This document shows, one piece after another, positions 45,733 to 54,671 of a stretch of 64,000 bases of DNA. The notes under the pieces are model-generated. The model was given only the letters and a program-made list of their open reading frames with translations. It was not told the origin of the DNA and did no database searches. The translations under genes and the position numbers were made by a program. Positions within the stretch are counted from its first letter, which is position 1. The number at the start of each line of letters is the position of its first letter. Source of the stretch: Schaalia sp. JY-X169 (lineage in GTDB: Bacteria > Actinomycetota > Actinomycetes > Actinomycetales > Actinomycetaceae); NCBI RefSeq assembly GCF_014069575.1, contig NZ_CP059675.1, forward strand, positions 682,001 to 746,000, given 5' to 3'.

Positions 45733-45761
45733 CATGGGGGAAGTTGTCTTCTTCCCCCATG
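45733..45761 (+). promoter_or_regulatory. Perfect 11-bp hairpin directly before the ettA ribosome-binding site
   Basis: CATGGGGGAAG (45733-45743) pairs perfectly with CTTCCCCCATG (45751-45761), 7-base loop. The ribosome-binding GGAG starts 4 bases later (45765-45768) and GTG 45773 follows. It could control translation of ettA, stabilise the mRNA, or end ssb transcription; there is no T tract after it, so the first two fit better. Confidence 0.6.
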
Positions 45762-45772
45762 AATGGAGTGTC

Positions 45773-47455
45773 GTGGCTGAGTACATTTACTCAATGGTCC
45801 GCGCCCGTAAGGCGCACGGTGACAAGGTGATCCTTGACGATGTAACAATGGCTTTCCTGCCGGGTGCCAAAATCGGTATGGTTGGCCCCAATGGTGCGGG
45901 TAAGTCTTCAATTCTGAAGATTATGGCTGGCATTGATGAGCCATCGAACGGTGAGGCTCGACTAACACCGGGATACTCGGTCGGGATTCTCGAGCAGGAA
46001 CCGAAGTTGGACGAAGACAAGACCGTGCTTGAAAACGTCGAGCTGGGCGTGTCGGGCATCATGTCCAAGCTTCACCGCTACAACCAGATCTCTGAGGAGA
46101 TGGCAGACCCAGACGCTGACTTTGACGCGCTGATGGCTGAGATGGGTGAACTGCAGACGGAGATCGACGCGGCGGACGCCTGGGATCTTGACTCACAGCT
46201 GTCTCAGGCCATGGATGCACTGCGGTGCCCGCCCCCGGATACGCCTGTGTCCGTCCTCTCCGGGGGTGAGCGTCGCCGCGTTGCACTCTGTCGCCTCCTC
46301 CTTGAGGCTCCTGACCTTCTTCTGCTTGATGAGCCAACGAACCACTTGGATGCTGAGTCAGTGCTCTGGCTGGAGCAACACCTGCAGAAATACCCCGGTG
46401 CTGTTATTGCGATTACTCACGACCGCTACTTCTTGGATCATGTCGCGCAGTGGATTGCTGAGATTGACCGCGGTCACCTCTACGCGTATGAGGGGAACTA
46501 CACGACTTACCTTGAAGAGAAGCAGCGCCGTCTGCAGATTCAGGGCAAGAAGGACCAGAAGATGGCCAAGCGGCTCAAGGACGAACTCGACTGGGTTCGC
46601 ACAAGTGCCAAGGGACGTCAGGCGAAGCAGAAGGCTCGCCTCGAGCGCTACGAAGAGATGGCGACTGAGGCCGAACGGACACGCAAGCTTGACTTTGAAG
46701 AGATCCAGATTCCGCCGGGCCCCCGTCTTGGCTCCACGGTCATTGAGGCAAAGAACCTCAAGAAAGGTTTCGGTGACAGGGTCCTCATTAATGGCTTGTC
46801 ATTCTCACTGCCTCCGAACGGCATCGTCGGGGTGATTGGCCCCAACGGTGTTGGGAAGACTACTTTGTTCAAGACAATTGTCGGTCTTGAGCCGCTTGAT
46901 GATGGTGATCTCAAGATTGGCGAGACGGTCAAGATCTCTTATGTCGACCAGAATCGCGCTGGCATTGACCCGGACAAGCCTCTTTGGGAAGTTGTCTCGG
47001 ACGGCCTCGACCACATTCAGGTCGGTAATGTTGAAATGCCGTCCCGCGCCTACGTGTCGGCATTTGGGTTTAAGGGTGCCGACCAGCAGAAGCCAGCCGG
47101 TGTTCTCTCCGGTGGTGAACGGAACCGGCTCAACCTGGCGCTAACACTCAAGCAGGGTGGTAACCTCCTGCTGCTTGATGAGCCCACAAACGACCTGGAT
47201 GTTGAAACCCTCTCGTCTCTGGAGAACGCTCTTGAGCAGTTCCCGGGTTGTGCTGTCGTCGTGACACACGACCGGTGGTTCCTTGACAGGGTGGCAACCC
47301 ACATCCTGGCATGGGAAGGAACCGCGGAGAACCCTGATCAGTGGTACTGGTTCGAAGGCAACTTTGAGGCGTACGAGAAGAACAAGGTCGAGCGTCTTGG
47401 TGCCGAGGCTGCGCGTCCGAAGTCGGTAACCTACCGCAAACTGACCCGGGACTAA
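45773..47455 (+). CDS. ettA: Energy-dependent translational throttle protein, ABC-F family
   Basis: About 560 residues with two ATPase domains and no membrane part. Walker A motifs GPNGAGKSS and GPNGVGKTT, signatures LSGGERRRVAL and LSGGERNRLNL, Walker B LLLLDEPTNHLD and LLLLDEPTNDLD. The linker between them (EEKQRRLQIQGKK to KARLERYEEM) is the P-site tRNA-interaction arm of EttA. It gates the first elongation steps in the ribosomal E site according to energy state. GTG 45773 has GGAG 4 bases upstream; ATG 45734 is unlikely because it lies within the hairpin. Confidence 0.95.
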   Translation: MAEYIYSMVRARKAHGDKVILDDVTMAFLPGAKIGMVGPNGAGKSSILKIMAGIDEPSNGEARLTPGYSVGILEQEPKLDEDKTVLENVELGVSGIMSKLHRYNQISEEMADPDADFDALMAEMGELQTEIDAADAWDLDSQLSQAMDALRCPPPDTPVSVLSGGERRRVALCRLLLEAPDLLLLDEPTNHLDAESVLWLEQHLQKYPGAVIAITHDRYFLDHVAQWIAEIDRGHLYAYEGNYTTYLEEKQRRLQIQGKKDQKMAKRLKDELDWVRTSAKGRQAKQKARLERYEEMATEAERTRKLDFEEIQIPPGPRLGSTVIEAKNLKKGFGDRVLINGLSFSLPPNGIVGVIGPNGVGKTTLFKTIVGLEPLDDGDLKIGETVKISYVDQNRAGIDPDKPLWEVVSDGLDHIQVGNVEMPSRAYVSAFGFKGADQQKPAGVLSGGERNRLNLALTLKQGGNLLLLDEPTNDLDVETLSSLENALEQFPGCAVVVTHDRWFLDRVATHILAWEGTAENPDQWYWFEGNFEAYEKNKVERLGAEAARPKSVTYRKLTRD

Positions 47456-47475
47456 GAGACACTCGGGCGGGTACG

Positions 47476-47519
47476 AAGGTACGGGGGGTGACATGGATTG
47501 TCAACCCCCCGCACCTTTG
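47476..47519 (+). terminator. Terminator after ettA
   Basis: AAGGTACGGGGGGTGACA (47476-47493) pairs with TGTCAACCCCCCGCACCTT (47499-47517) with one bulge and one mismatch, followed by TGTGAG. It lies 20 bases after the ettA stop and just before the response regulator gene. Confidence 0.65.
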
Positions 47520-47533
47520 TGAGATTATTGGTC

Positions 47534-48244
47534 ATGGTCGAAATATCTCGGGAAATCCCTGATGGGGAGCGTACAGGCGCCCTCGCCATAGTCGTCATCG
47601 ACGACCATGAGATTGTTTTCCTTGGTGTGCAGCACGCATTCAGTGAAGCGGGAGTCAGCGCCGATTTTTTCTATGCTGATTCGGTGCATAAGGTGCCAAC
47701 TCTGCTGAGACTTCCAGCGGTTGCTGTCTTGGATCTTCGCCTGCATGACGGCTCCAGACCAGCCGAATCCCTGGGGTACTTGCACCGACTTGGTTTGCCC
47801 ACTGTCGTTTACACTTCGGCAGACAACCCCGTCCTGGTGAGGGAAGCGATTGGTGCGGGAGCTCTTGCAGTCGTGAGGAAATCTGCTCCCCCCAGCGAAC
47901 TGGTTGAGTCCATCTTGGCCGCGTCCGAGGGGAGGCCGAGTGCCGGGTTGGACTGGGCTGCCGCCCTCGACGCAGATAGGGATTTCGTTACTGAGAATCT
48001 CACGAAGAATGAGACGGCGATTCTTGCTCTCTATGCCTCGGGTGAGACGGCGGAACAGATCGCTAGACGACTCTCATTTTCCATTCACACCGTGAACAAG
48101 TCGGTGGCACGAATTCGTGAGAAGTACCGCCAAGATGGGCGCAACGTCGAGTCAAGGATCGACCTGTTCCACAGGGCAGCCGAGGACGGTGTCGTGTCTT
48201 ATTTTGGGGATGACAGGGATCCTTGGGACCTCTCTAGGAGTTGA
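47534..48244 (+). CDS. LuxR/NarL-type response regulator, orphan
   Basis: About 236 residues. An N-terminal receiver domain (IVVIDDHEIVFLGV; phosphoacceptor in AVLDLRLHDG; YTSAD; lysine in VVRKSAPPSEL) and a C-terminal LuxR helix-turn-helix (LTKNETAILALYASGETAEQIARRLSFSIHTVNKSVARIREK). All phosphotransfer residues are present, so it is likely phosphorylated, but no histidine kinase is adjacent. The regulon is unknown. The 3' end overlaps tesB tail to tail by 11 bases. Confidence 0.88.
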   Translation: MVEISREIPDGERTGALAIVVIDDHEIVFLGVQHAFSEAGVSADFFYADSVHKVPTLLRLPAVAVLDLRLHDGSRPAESLGYLHRLGLPTVVYTSADNPVLVREAIGAGALAVVRKSAPPSELVESILAASEGRPSAGLDWAAALDADRDFVTENLTKNETAILALYASGETAEQIARRLSFSIHTVNKSVARIREKYRQDGRNVESRIDLFHRAAEDGVVSYFGDDRDPWDLSRS

Positions 48245-49160
48245 AGCCCCAACGCGAGTTGGCCCCATGGTCCGGGTTTGCGACACGAATCATTCCCTCT
48301 TGAGATGCGGTTGCTATCGGCTGCCCGTCCGGATTGTAGACCTCCGCGCGTGCCTTGGCGCGCCCCCCACCGACTGAGTCCACATGACCGCAGAAGAGTA
48401 GCCAGTCATTGATGTTGACATTTGTGTGAAACCACATGGCGTGGTCCAGTGACGCCAACGACAGTCCCGGAGTGAGCCAGGAGAGGCCAACACTCCTCAA
48501 TGCGGGTTCGAGCATTACCTGGTCGATAACGTAGGCCAGTAGAGCGCGGTGAACAACCTGCGGGGTGTCACTGGCAACATCAGAACGAATCTTCATCCAC
48601 AACTGCTGATCTCCGCTCCTTGATGGGTCTGCTCCCGTGTAGAGGGAAGACTGGACGTGGCGAACATCAAACGCCGCAGTCTTGCCCAAGAACTTTCCGA
48701 CGGGATGATCCATGGTGCGGAAGAGTTCGAGCGCGCTGGACAGCTCTTCCGGTCCGGCAACTTCGGGGGCAACAGAAGCAAAAGACAGCCCGTCCTCGGT
48801 GGCTTGGAAAGAGGTGATCATGGAGAAAATCTCTCTTTCACCTTGGCGAGCAACGACTCTTCGGTTGGAAAATGAACGTCCATCGCGGAGGCGCTCAACA
48901 GAGACCTCGAAGACTTCATCGGGGTTCCCTCCGCGGAGGAAATATGAGTGTAGTGAGTGTGGCAACCTGTTCTGGTCAGGGACCGTTGCCGCGGCTGCCA
49001 GTAGCGCCTGGGCCACAACTTGACCGCCGTAGACACGCCGCACCTGGGGGAGGGACTGCGCGGTAAAGACGTCCTCGTCCAGTGGAGATAAGTTGAGAAT
49101 CCGCAGAACCGATGCAACTGGTTCCGTATCGATCAGGGGAACAGAAATGGGAGAAGTCAT
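48234..49160 (-). CDS. tesB: Acyl-CoA thioesterase II
   Basis: Hydrolyses acyl-CoA to fatty acid and CoA. 308 residues with the double hotdog fold of TesB. Visible motifs: VYGGQVVAQAL, LHSYFLRGG, VVARQGEREIF, and in the second half LSLASLDHAMWFH with the catalytic aspartate and SASQEGMIR-like ATASQEGMIRV. Divergent from malQ, with the stop inside the response regulator's last codons. Confidence 0.93.
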   Translation of the reverse strand: MTSPISVPLIDTEPVASVLRILNLSPLDEDVFTAQSLPQVRRVYGGQVVAQALLAAAATVPDQNRLPHSLHSYFLRGGNPDEVFEVSVERLRDGRSFSNRRVVARQGEREIFSMITSFQATEDGLSFASVAPEVAGPEELSSALELFRTMDHPVGKFLGKTAAFDVRHVQSSLYTGADPSRSGDQQLWMKIRSDVASDTPQVVHRALLAYVIDQVMLEPALRSVGLSWLTPGLSLASLDHAMWFHTNVNINDWLLFCGHVDSVGGGRAKARAEVYNPDGQPIATASQEGMIRVANPDHGANSRWGFNS

Positions 49161-49288
49161 AGGTCTATTCTCTCTCGCTCTGCCACTTGATGAACAATTC
49201 CCAGGTGAGGGTCAGGTTTGGGTTCATGGATGATCAGAAGCGACTATCATCTATAGGAGTTGACCATCTCCCGGAGTAAAGGGTGACC

Positions 49289-51478
49289 ATGAACGAGGAC
49301 GTTTTGGAAGTCGGCCCAGATGCCGATACGGAAAGTACAACTGCCTACGTGAACCCAGATGTGGATCACGAGTTGGTGAGGAAGTTAGCAGACCTAAACG
49401 GGGTCGCAACGTACTTTTGGACGTGGGGTGGCTCCCAGCAGCAGGTTGAGCCGGGGAACCTGCTACGGGTTTTGGAAGCGATGGGTGTGGCGGTTTCCCC
49501 CCACTCCAGCAACCATGATGTTGTGGAGGCGATCCGCGCTACTGAAGACGCACCGTGGCTTGACACCCTCCCCATCTGTACCGTGGTGAGGCGTGGTGAT
49601 TGGCGTGACCTGCCTGTTCACGTGGTCCATGGTGATTCCGTCCATGTTTGGTACCGCCTTGAGGATGGCACTACAGGGGATCTAGCTCAGCTGGACCGCT
49701 ATGTCCCACCCAGGGAAGTCGACGGACGGTGGAGAGGGCGCGCCACTTTTGAGATCCCAGGTACTTTCCCCCTGGGTTACCACACCGTTTTTGCGGAGGT
49801 GAACGGGGCCGAGGCCGTTTCAGCGCCGCTGATTGTGGTTCCACACCGCATTGATCCGTCCGCTTTACGTGGCGACCGGCGTTTCTGGGGCGTTAACGCA
49901 CAGGCTTACTCAATCCAGTCCCACTCATCTTGGGGTGTGGGTGACTCTTCTGATCTGTCAGATCTAGCAGCCATTACTGCCGGTGAAGGCGCGCAGTTTC
50001 TGCTAATCAATCCCCTGCATGCCGCAGAGCCACTCGCGCCCATTGAGAACTCTCCCTATTTACCTGTCACGAGGCAGTGGCTCAATGTCTCGTACATTCG
50101 TCCTGAATCTGTTCCCGAGTACTCGATGCTTCCCGATGGTGTTCGGGACGACGTAGAGGACTTGCGAACGTCAGTAATGAATGAGGACGACGACGTACTG
50201 CTGGACCGGGATTCGTGTTGGGCTGCGAAGTTGGCTGCCCTCAAGATCATCTACTCGGCGCCGCGATCGGTTCATCGTGAAGCACTGTTCCAGGGCTTCT
50301 GCATGGACGGTGGTGAGCAACTCGAGAACTATGCACTTTGGTCAGCACTTGTCGAAGATACTGGCAGCGTGACTTTGCCAGACGAGTTCTCAAGCCCTCT
50401 GGCACCCGCTGTAGCGCAATTCGCTGCAGCTCACCAGGAGGAGATTGACTTTCACAAGTGGCTGCAGTGGATCGCCCTCGACCAACTTTCCGACTGTAAC
50501 CACGTCGCGACGCAGCTCGGTATGGAAATTGGGTTGATGGCAGACCTTGCAGTAGGTATACATCCGGAAGGTTCTGAGGTCTGGGCAGATCGCGATGCGT
50601 TTGCTCCAGGGATGTATGTGGGGGCGCCTCCCGACATGTACAGCCAGCAGGGGCAGAGTTGGAGCCAGCCTCCCTATAGCCCGCGGCAACTTGCAGTGCG
50701 CGGCTACGAGCCGTTGCGCACTGTCATCGCAACGACTCTGAAGTTGGCTGGAGCGCTGCGGATTGACCATATTCTTGGTCTGTTCCGACTCTGGTGGCTG
50801 CCTAAAGATGGCTCGCCCGCGGATGGAACGTATGTCTACTACGACCACGAGGCAACTGTTGGAGTCCTGCTTCTTGAGGCGCACCGGGCCAATGCTGTTT
50901 TGATTGGTGAAGATCTGGGCACGGTGGAACCGTGGGTGCGTGAGTACCTGGCAAGTCGGGGGATTTTGGGCACCTCAGTACTGTGGTTCGAGAAAGAGGG
51001 GTCAGGTTGGCCGCTTCACGCTGACCAGTACCGTCGGGATATTTTGGGCACCGTCAACACGCATGACCTGCCCCCAACGCAGGGATACATTGAAGGAATT
51101 CAGACGACACTTCGAGACAAGCTTGGTTTGCTCGTTGAGGATGTCGAGGACGTCCGCGCGGCGGATCGCGAGGAGCAACACCGGATGGCGGTGCGCCTTC
51201 GGGAGTATGGCTTGATTCCGGAGGACGAGACGGACGTTGAGTTCATGGATGGCCTACATCGCTACATCTGTGCGACACCCGCCAGGCTAGTGGCGGCAGC
51301 GCTTGTGGATGCAGTCGGAGAGAAGCGGCCGCAGAACCTCCCTGGAACGAACACGGAGTATCCAAACTGGCGTGTTCCGCTCGCTGATGGCGAGGGCCGA
51401 CGTGTGTGGATGGAGGATCTTGCAGTCCAGGAAGGCAACCATCTGTTCGCTGTGATGCGGGAGGCGATGGGGGAGTAG
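49289..51478 (+). CDS. malQ: 4-alpha-glucanotransferase (amylomaltase)
   Basis: Transfers 1,4-glucan chains in maltodextrin or glycogen use. About 729 residues, GH77 family. The catalytic nucleophile is in ALRIDHILGLFRLWW, the acid/base in LIGEDLGTVEPWVREYL, and the third carboxylate in VNTHDLPP. A 170-residue beta-rich N-terminal domain precedes the barrel, as in the longer bacterial MalQ. ATG 49289 has AAAGGG upstream; GTG 49283 is an alternative. No other maltose gene is near. Confidence 0.93.
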   Translation: MNEDVLEVGPDADTESTTAYVNPDVDHELVRKLADLNGVATYFWTWGGSQQQVEPGNLLRVLEAMGVAVSPHSSNHDVVEAIRATEDAPWLDTLPICTVVRRGDWRDLPVHVVHGDSVHVWYRLEDGTTGDLAQLDRYVPPREVDGRWRGRATFEIPGTFPLGYHTVFAEVNGAEAVSAPLIVVPHRIDPSALRGDRRFWGVNAQAYSIQSHSSWGVGDSSDLSDLAAITAGEGAQFLLINPLHAAEPLAPIENSPYLPVTRQWLNVSYIRPESVPEYSMLPDGVRDDVEDLRTSVMNEDDDVLLDRDSCWAAKLAALKIIYSAPRSVHREALFQGFCMDGGEQLENYALWSALVEDTGSVTLPDEFSSPLAPAVAQFAAAHQEEIDFHKWLQWIALDQLSDCNHVATQLGMEIGLMADLAVGIHPEGSEVWADRDAFAPGMYVGAPPDMYSQQGQSWSQPPYSPRQLAVRGYEPLRTVIATTLKLAGALRIDHILGLFRLWWLPKDGSPADGTYVYYDHEATVGVLLLEAHRANAVLIGEDLGTVEPWVREYLASRGILGTSVLWFEKEGSGWPLHADQYRRDILGTVNTHDLPPTQGYIEGIQTTLRDKLGLLVEDVEDVRAADREEQHRMAVRLREYGLIPEDETDVEFMDGLHRYICATPARLVAAALVDAVGEKRPQNLPGTNTEYPNWRVPLADGEGRRVWMEDLAVQEGNHLFAVMREAMGE

Positions 51479-51514
51479 GGGGGGCAGCCTTACATGGGCC
51501 CCTTACCAAAAGCA

Positions 51515-51554
51515 TGGAGGGCGCCCGGAACAATCCTGTCCCAGGCGCCCTCCA
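51515..51554. terminator. Inverted repeat between malQ and EIIB
   Basis: TGGAGGGCGCC (51515-51525) pairs perfectly with GGCGCCCTCCA (51544-51554), 18-base loop, between convergent genes. No T tract on either side; likely a bidirectional stop. Confidence 0.55.
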
Positions 51555-51636
51555 ATGGCGACTATGCCCCTACCGGGCCGCTCCCGCTAACTTGGCTCAG
51601 CTGTTCTGAACTTGGCGAGGACTGTGCTCACCGGGC

Positions 51637-51867
51637 TCAGTTCAGCTCGTTGATCTCATCGGCTAGGTTGTCAGCGATAGGTCCAACCACAACCTGCACC
51701 GTCTGCCCAACCTGAACAACGCCGAAGGCTCCTGCCTGCTTGAGCGCCTTTTCATCAATCAACGTTGGATCGACGACCTCTACGCGCAAGCGCGTGATGC
51801 AGGGCTCAATACTGTCGATGTTTTCGTTGCCACCTAGTCCGGCAAGAATGTCTTGTGCCTGAGACAT
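51637..51867 (-). CDS. Stand-alone PTS EIIB (glucose/GlcNAc type)
   Basis: 76 residues forming only the EIIB domain of the glucose/N-acetylglucosamine PTS family. The phosphorylated cysteine is C23 in SIEPCITRLRVEV. It passes phosphate from EIIA to sugar on EIIC; both partners must be encoded elsewhere. The presence of nagB at the window start makes GlcNAc a reasonable guess for the sugar. A terminator for pepN lies upstream, so it has its own promoter. Confidence 0.9.
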   Translation of the reverse strand: MSQAQDILAGLGGNENIDSIEPCITRLRVEVVDPTLIDEKALKQAGAFGVVQVGQTVQVVVGPIADNLADEINELN

Positions 51868-51981
51868 GGGATCCCCGTTTCACTAATGTCGCGCCAAGGC
51901 CAACTCCCGGCAGCCTCGACACTGAAATCTCTACGCGTTTTTAAGGTAGCACGGTGGCGTTTGAGCATCCCCAAAAGGTGA

Positions 51982-52010
51982 GCAGCTCCTCGGTAAAACC
52001 GAGGAGCTGC
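51982..52010 (-). terminator. Terminator of pepN
   Basis: GCAGCTCCTCGG (51982-51993) pairs perfectly with CCGAGGAGCTGC (51999-52010) around TAAAA. On the minus strand it follows the pepN stop by 35 bases and is followed by TCACCTTTTGG. Confidence 0.85.
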
Positions 52011-52045
52011 CTATCACATGCAGTCCGAGTCTTGAAAACGGATAC

Positions 52046-54610
52046 CTATGCGTCCGCCTTCTGAGCGCGCAGCATGCGCTGAGCATCATCGCGACCCTCG
52101 GCGATTAGGCGGCGCAGCGAGTCAGGACGTTCCCTATGCTCATCCAACCAGTCCTGGGAGCGTGCCACTACGTCAACCTCAGGGAGGTAGCCGACCAGCG
52201 GCAGCGGTTCAAGGTCGGTGACGATGCCGGAGGCAATGTGGAAGGTGTGTTCATCCCAGGTTCGTGCCACCTGGTCATAAAACTTCTCCACGTATTGCGC
52301 GTAGGTCGCCGGGGAAGTAGTCACATGTGACCAGAACCCAGCCACCATTGCCCAACGTGTGTCGTTGGGGATCGAGACGTCGTGCATCACGGCTTCCCAA
52401 GTTTGGAGGCGCACTTCCGGAGAGTTGAAGGTCGCCCGGGCGCGGGCTGCGTTCTGCTCTCCGGTGAGAGTGTTGTCTTCCTCGCGTAGCGCGTTGATAT
52501 CCGCTTCATTAGCCAGACCGCCACGTACGAGGGCGAAGAGCATTGCCCAGCGTAGGTCCTCGCTTAGCACCAGGCCATCGAGGACGTCCTCACCCTTGTA
52601 GAGGCGCTCAATCTGCTCGTACTGCGCGTGTGTCACAGCGCGCCTTGTCGCACCGAGTACAAACATCTCTTGTGCATCCGTTCCCGGGTCAGCATTCTGA
52701 GCCAACTCGAGGAGTCGGTCAGCCACAACGCCAAGTTGGGCAGGACGGTGAGCGGGTGACACGTACGAGGTCACAGCGGTGTCGATCTGGCGAAGCAGTG
52801 CAGTCAGCGACGCAATTGACGTCTCGACACGCGCTGCCTCAAACACCAGGTTGAGGAAGCGCGATGCCGGGAACTCCCCATCACGGGTCATATCCCAGGC
52901 AGATGCCAGGATGATTCTGCGGGTGAGGGGGTCATCAAACTTGGAGATGTTCGCAATGGCGAATGCCAGAGAATCATCATCCATGCGAACCTTCGCGTAA
53001 GCCAGGTCCCCATCGTTCACGAGTATCAGCGCCGGCCTCTTGAGTCCGGCGGCACTGGCAACAAGCGTGCTTGCCCCATCAACATCAAGTTCTTCGGAGA
53101 AGACGCGCTCAACCTTGCTTCCGTCCTCGTTCAAGTCGTACCCCGCAACGACAAGGCGGTGCGGACGTAGCGACGCTTGCGGGGAGAAAGCCTCTTGAAG
53201 AACGTTGAGCGAGGTCAGTGTTCCGTCCTCGTCAACGTCGATCTGAGGACGCAGGGTGGTGACACCCGCTTCCTCAACCCACACGCTGACCCAGTTCTTC
53301 ATGTCCCGTCCGGATGCGATTTCCAACTCAGAAATCAGGTCGGACAGTGTTGCGTTCTTGTAAGAATGCTTGGTCAGATACTGGTGCAGCCCCTTGAAGA
53401 AGTTGTCGCGGCCTACGTAAGAAACCATCTGGCGCAGAACCGCTGCGCCTTTCGCGTAGGTGATTCCATCGAAGTTAACTTCAACGTCCGCCAGATCGCG
53501 GATCTCTGCTTTCACCGGGTGTGTGGAAGGCTTCTGATCTTGCGCCAAGCCCCACTCTTTGCGAGTCAGGAAGCCGACCCACGCGTCACTCCAACGCGTG
53601 GCTTCCGACGTTGCAAGGTGTGCCATGTACTCCGCGAAGGACTCATTGAGCCAGAGGTCATCCCACCACGCCATCGTGACAAGATCCCCGAACCACATGT
53701 GCGCAAGCTCGTGGAGGATCGTGTTGCAGCGTGATTCCAACTGCCAGTCGGTCGGCTTGGACCGGAAAATGTACTGGTCGCGGAAGGTTACACAACCCGC
53801 GTTTTCCATGGCGCCCGCGTTGTATTCGGGCACGAAGATTTGGTCGTACTTCGTGAATGGGTAGGGAATTCCGTACGCATTCTCAAAGAAAGCAAAACCG
53901 GCCTCGGTAATGTCCATGATGTCGCTGGCATCCAGGTACTTCACCAGTGATGCGCGGCTGTAGACGCCGAGGTCGATCTCACGGCCATCCGTGGAGCGGA
54001 TCGTCTTGGTTTCCCCTTCGTAGGGTCCAGCGATAATCGCGGTGATGTACGTGGAGATACGTTGGGTCGGTGCAAACTTGAAAACCTGACGTCCGTCGTC
54101 GAGGGCGGTTGGTTGCGGCGTGGGGGAGACCGAGAAGGTCGTCCAGCCTTCCGGAACCGTCAAAGTGAAAGTGAACGATGACTTGAGGTCAGGCTGTTCG
54201 AAGGTCGGGTAGACGCGTCGTGCGTCTGGAACTTCAAACTGGGAGTAGAGGTAGACCTTGCCGTCGGCTGGGTCAACCGAGCGGTGCAGGCCTTCACCCG
54301 TGTGCATGTAGATAAAATCTGCATCAATCTCAACGACGTTCTTCGCTTTAAGGCCGCGGATAGGCAGGCGGTTGTCCGCGTACTCTGCCGGGTTCAGCGC
54401 CTCGCCATTGAGGGATGCGGTGTGGATCCTGTCGACGACCAGGTCGAGGAATGTCTCCCCACCTTCCACCGCGTCAAAAGTGATCTTTGTGGTCGACCGG
54501 AAAGTCTTGTCGCCAGTCGTAAGGTCGAGGGCGACCTCGTAGCTCTCAGCGTTGGTAATAACCGCGGCGCGTTCGCGGGCTTCGACTCGGGTTAGGTTCA
54601 AGCCAGGCAT
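52046..54610 (-). CDS. pepN: Aminopeptidase N (M1 family)
   Basis: Zinc aminopeptidase removing N-terminal residues in peptide turnover. 854 residues, cytoplasmic. The exopeptidase motif GAMEN (YNAGAMENAGCV), the zinc motif HELAHMWFGDLV, and the downstream NESFAEYM with the third ligand are in order. The C-terminal ERAP-type helical domain is present. A second zinc peptidase (pepO) is 61 bases upstream on the same strand, so both are probably one operon. Confidence 0.95.
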   Translation of the reverse strand: MPGLNLTRVEARERAAVITNAESYEVALDLTTGDKTFRSTTKITFDAVEGGETFLDLVVDRIHTASLNGEALNPAEYADNRLPIRGLKAKNVVEIDADFIYMHTGEGLHRSVDPADGKVYLYSQFEVPDARRVYPTFEQPDLKSSFTFTLTVPEGWTTFSVSPTPQPTALDDGRQVFKFAPTQRISTYITAIIAGPYEGETKTIRSTDGREIDLGVYSRASLVKYLDASDIMDITEAGFAFFENAYGIPYPFTKYDQIFVPEYNAGAMENAGCVTFRDQYIFRSKPTDWQLESRCNTILHELAHMWFGDLVTMAWWDDLWLNESFAEYMAHLATSEATRWSDAWVGFLTRKEWGLAQDQKPSTHPVKAEIRDLADVEVNFDGITYAKGAAVLRQMVSYVGRDNFFKGLHQYLTKHSYKNATLSDLISELEIASGRDMKNWVSVWVEEAGVTTLRPQIDVDEDGTLTSLNVLQEAFSPQASLRPHRLVVAGYDLNEDGSKVERVFSEELDVDGASTLVASAAGLKRPALILVNDGDLAYAKVRMDDDSLAFAIANISKFDDPLTRRIILASAWDMTRDGEFPASRFLNLVFEAARVETSIASLTALLRQIDTAVTSYVSPAHRPAQLGVVADRLLELAQNADPGTDAQEMFVLGATRRAVTHAQYEQIERLYKGEDVLDGLVLSEDLRWAMLFALVRGGLANEADINALREEDNTLTGEQNAARARATFNSPEVRLQTWEAVMHDVSIPNDTRWAMVAGFWSHVTTSPATYAQYVEKFYDQVARTWDEHTFHIASGIVTDLEPLPLVGYLPEVDVVARSQDWLDEHRERPDSLRRLIAEGRDDAQRMLRAQKADA

Positions 54611-54671
54611 GGGTACCTTTCTATTTCTTACTTTTGAAGTGCTTGGGTTTGGGGGGTGTCAAGGTCGGCAT

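Noticed and set aside
45733-45761. Intrinsic terminator of ssb
   Set aside because: No run of T follows the stem and the ribosome-binding site of ettA begins immediately, so a leader element is favoured, although this is not excluded.
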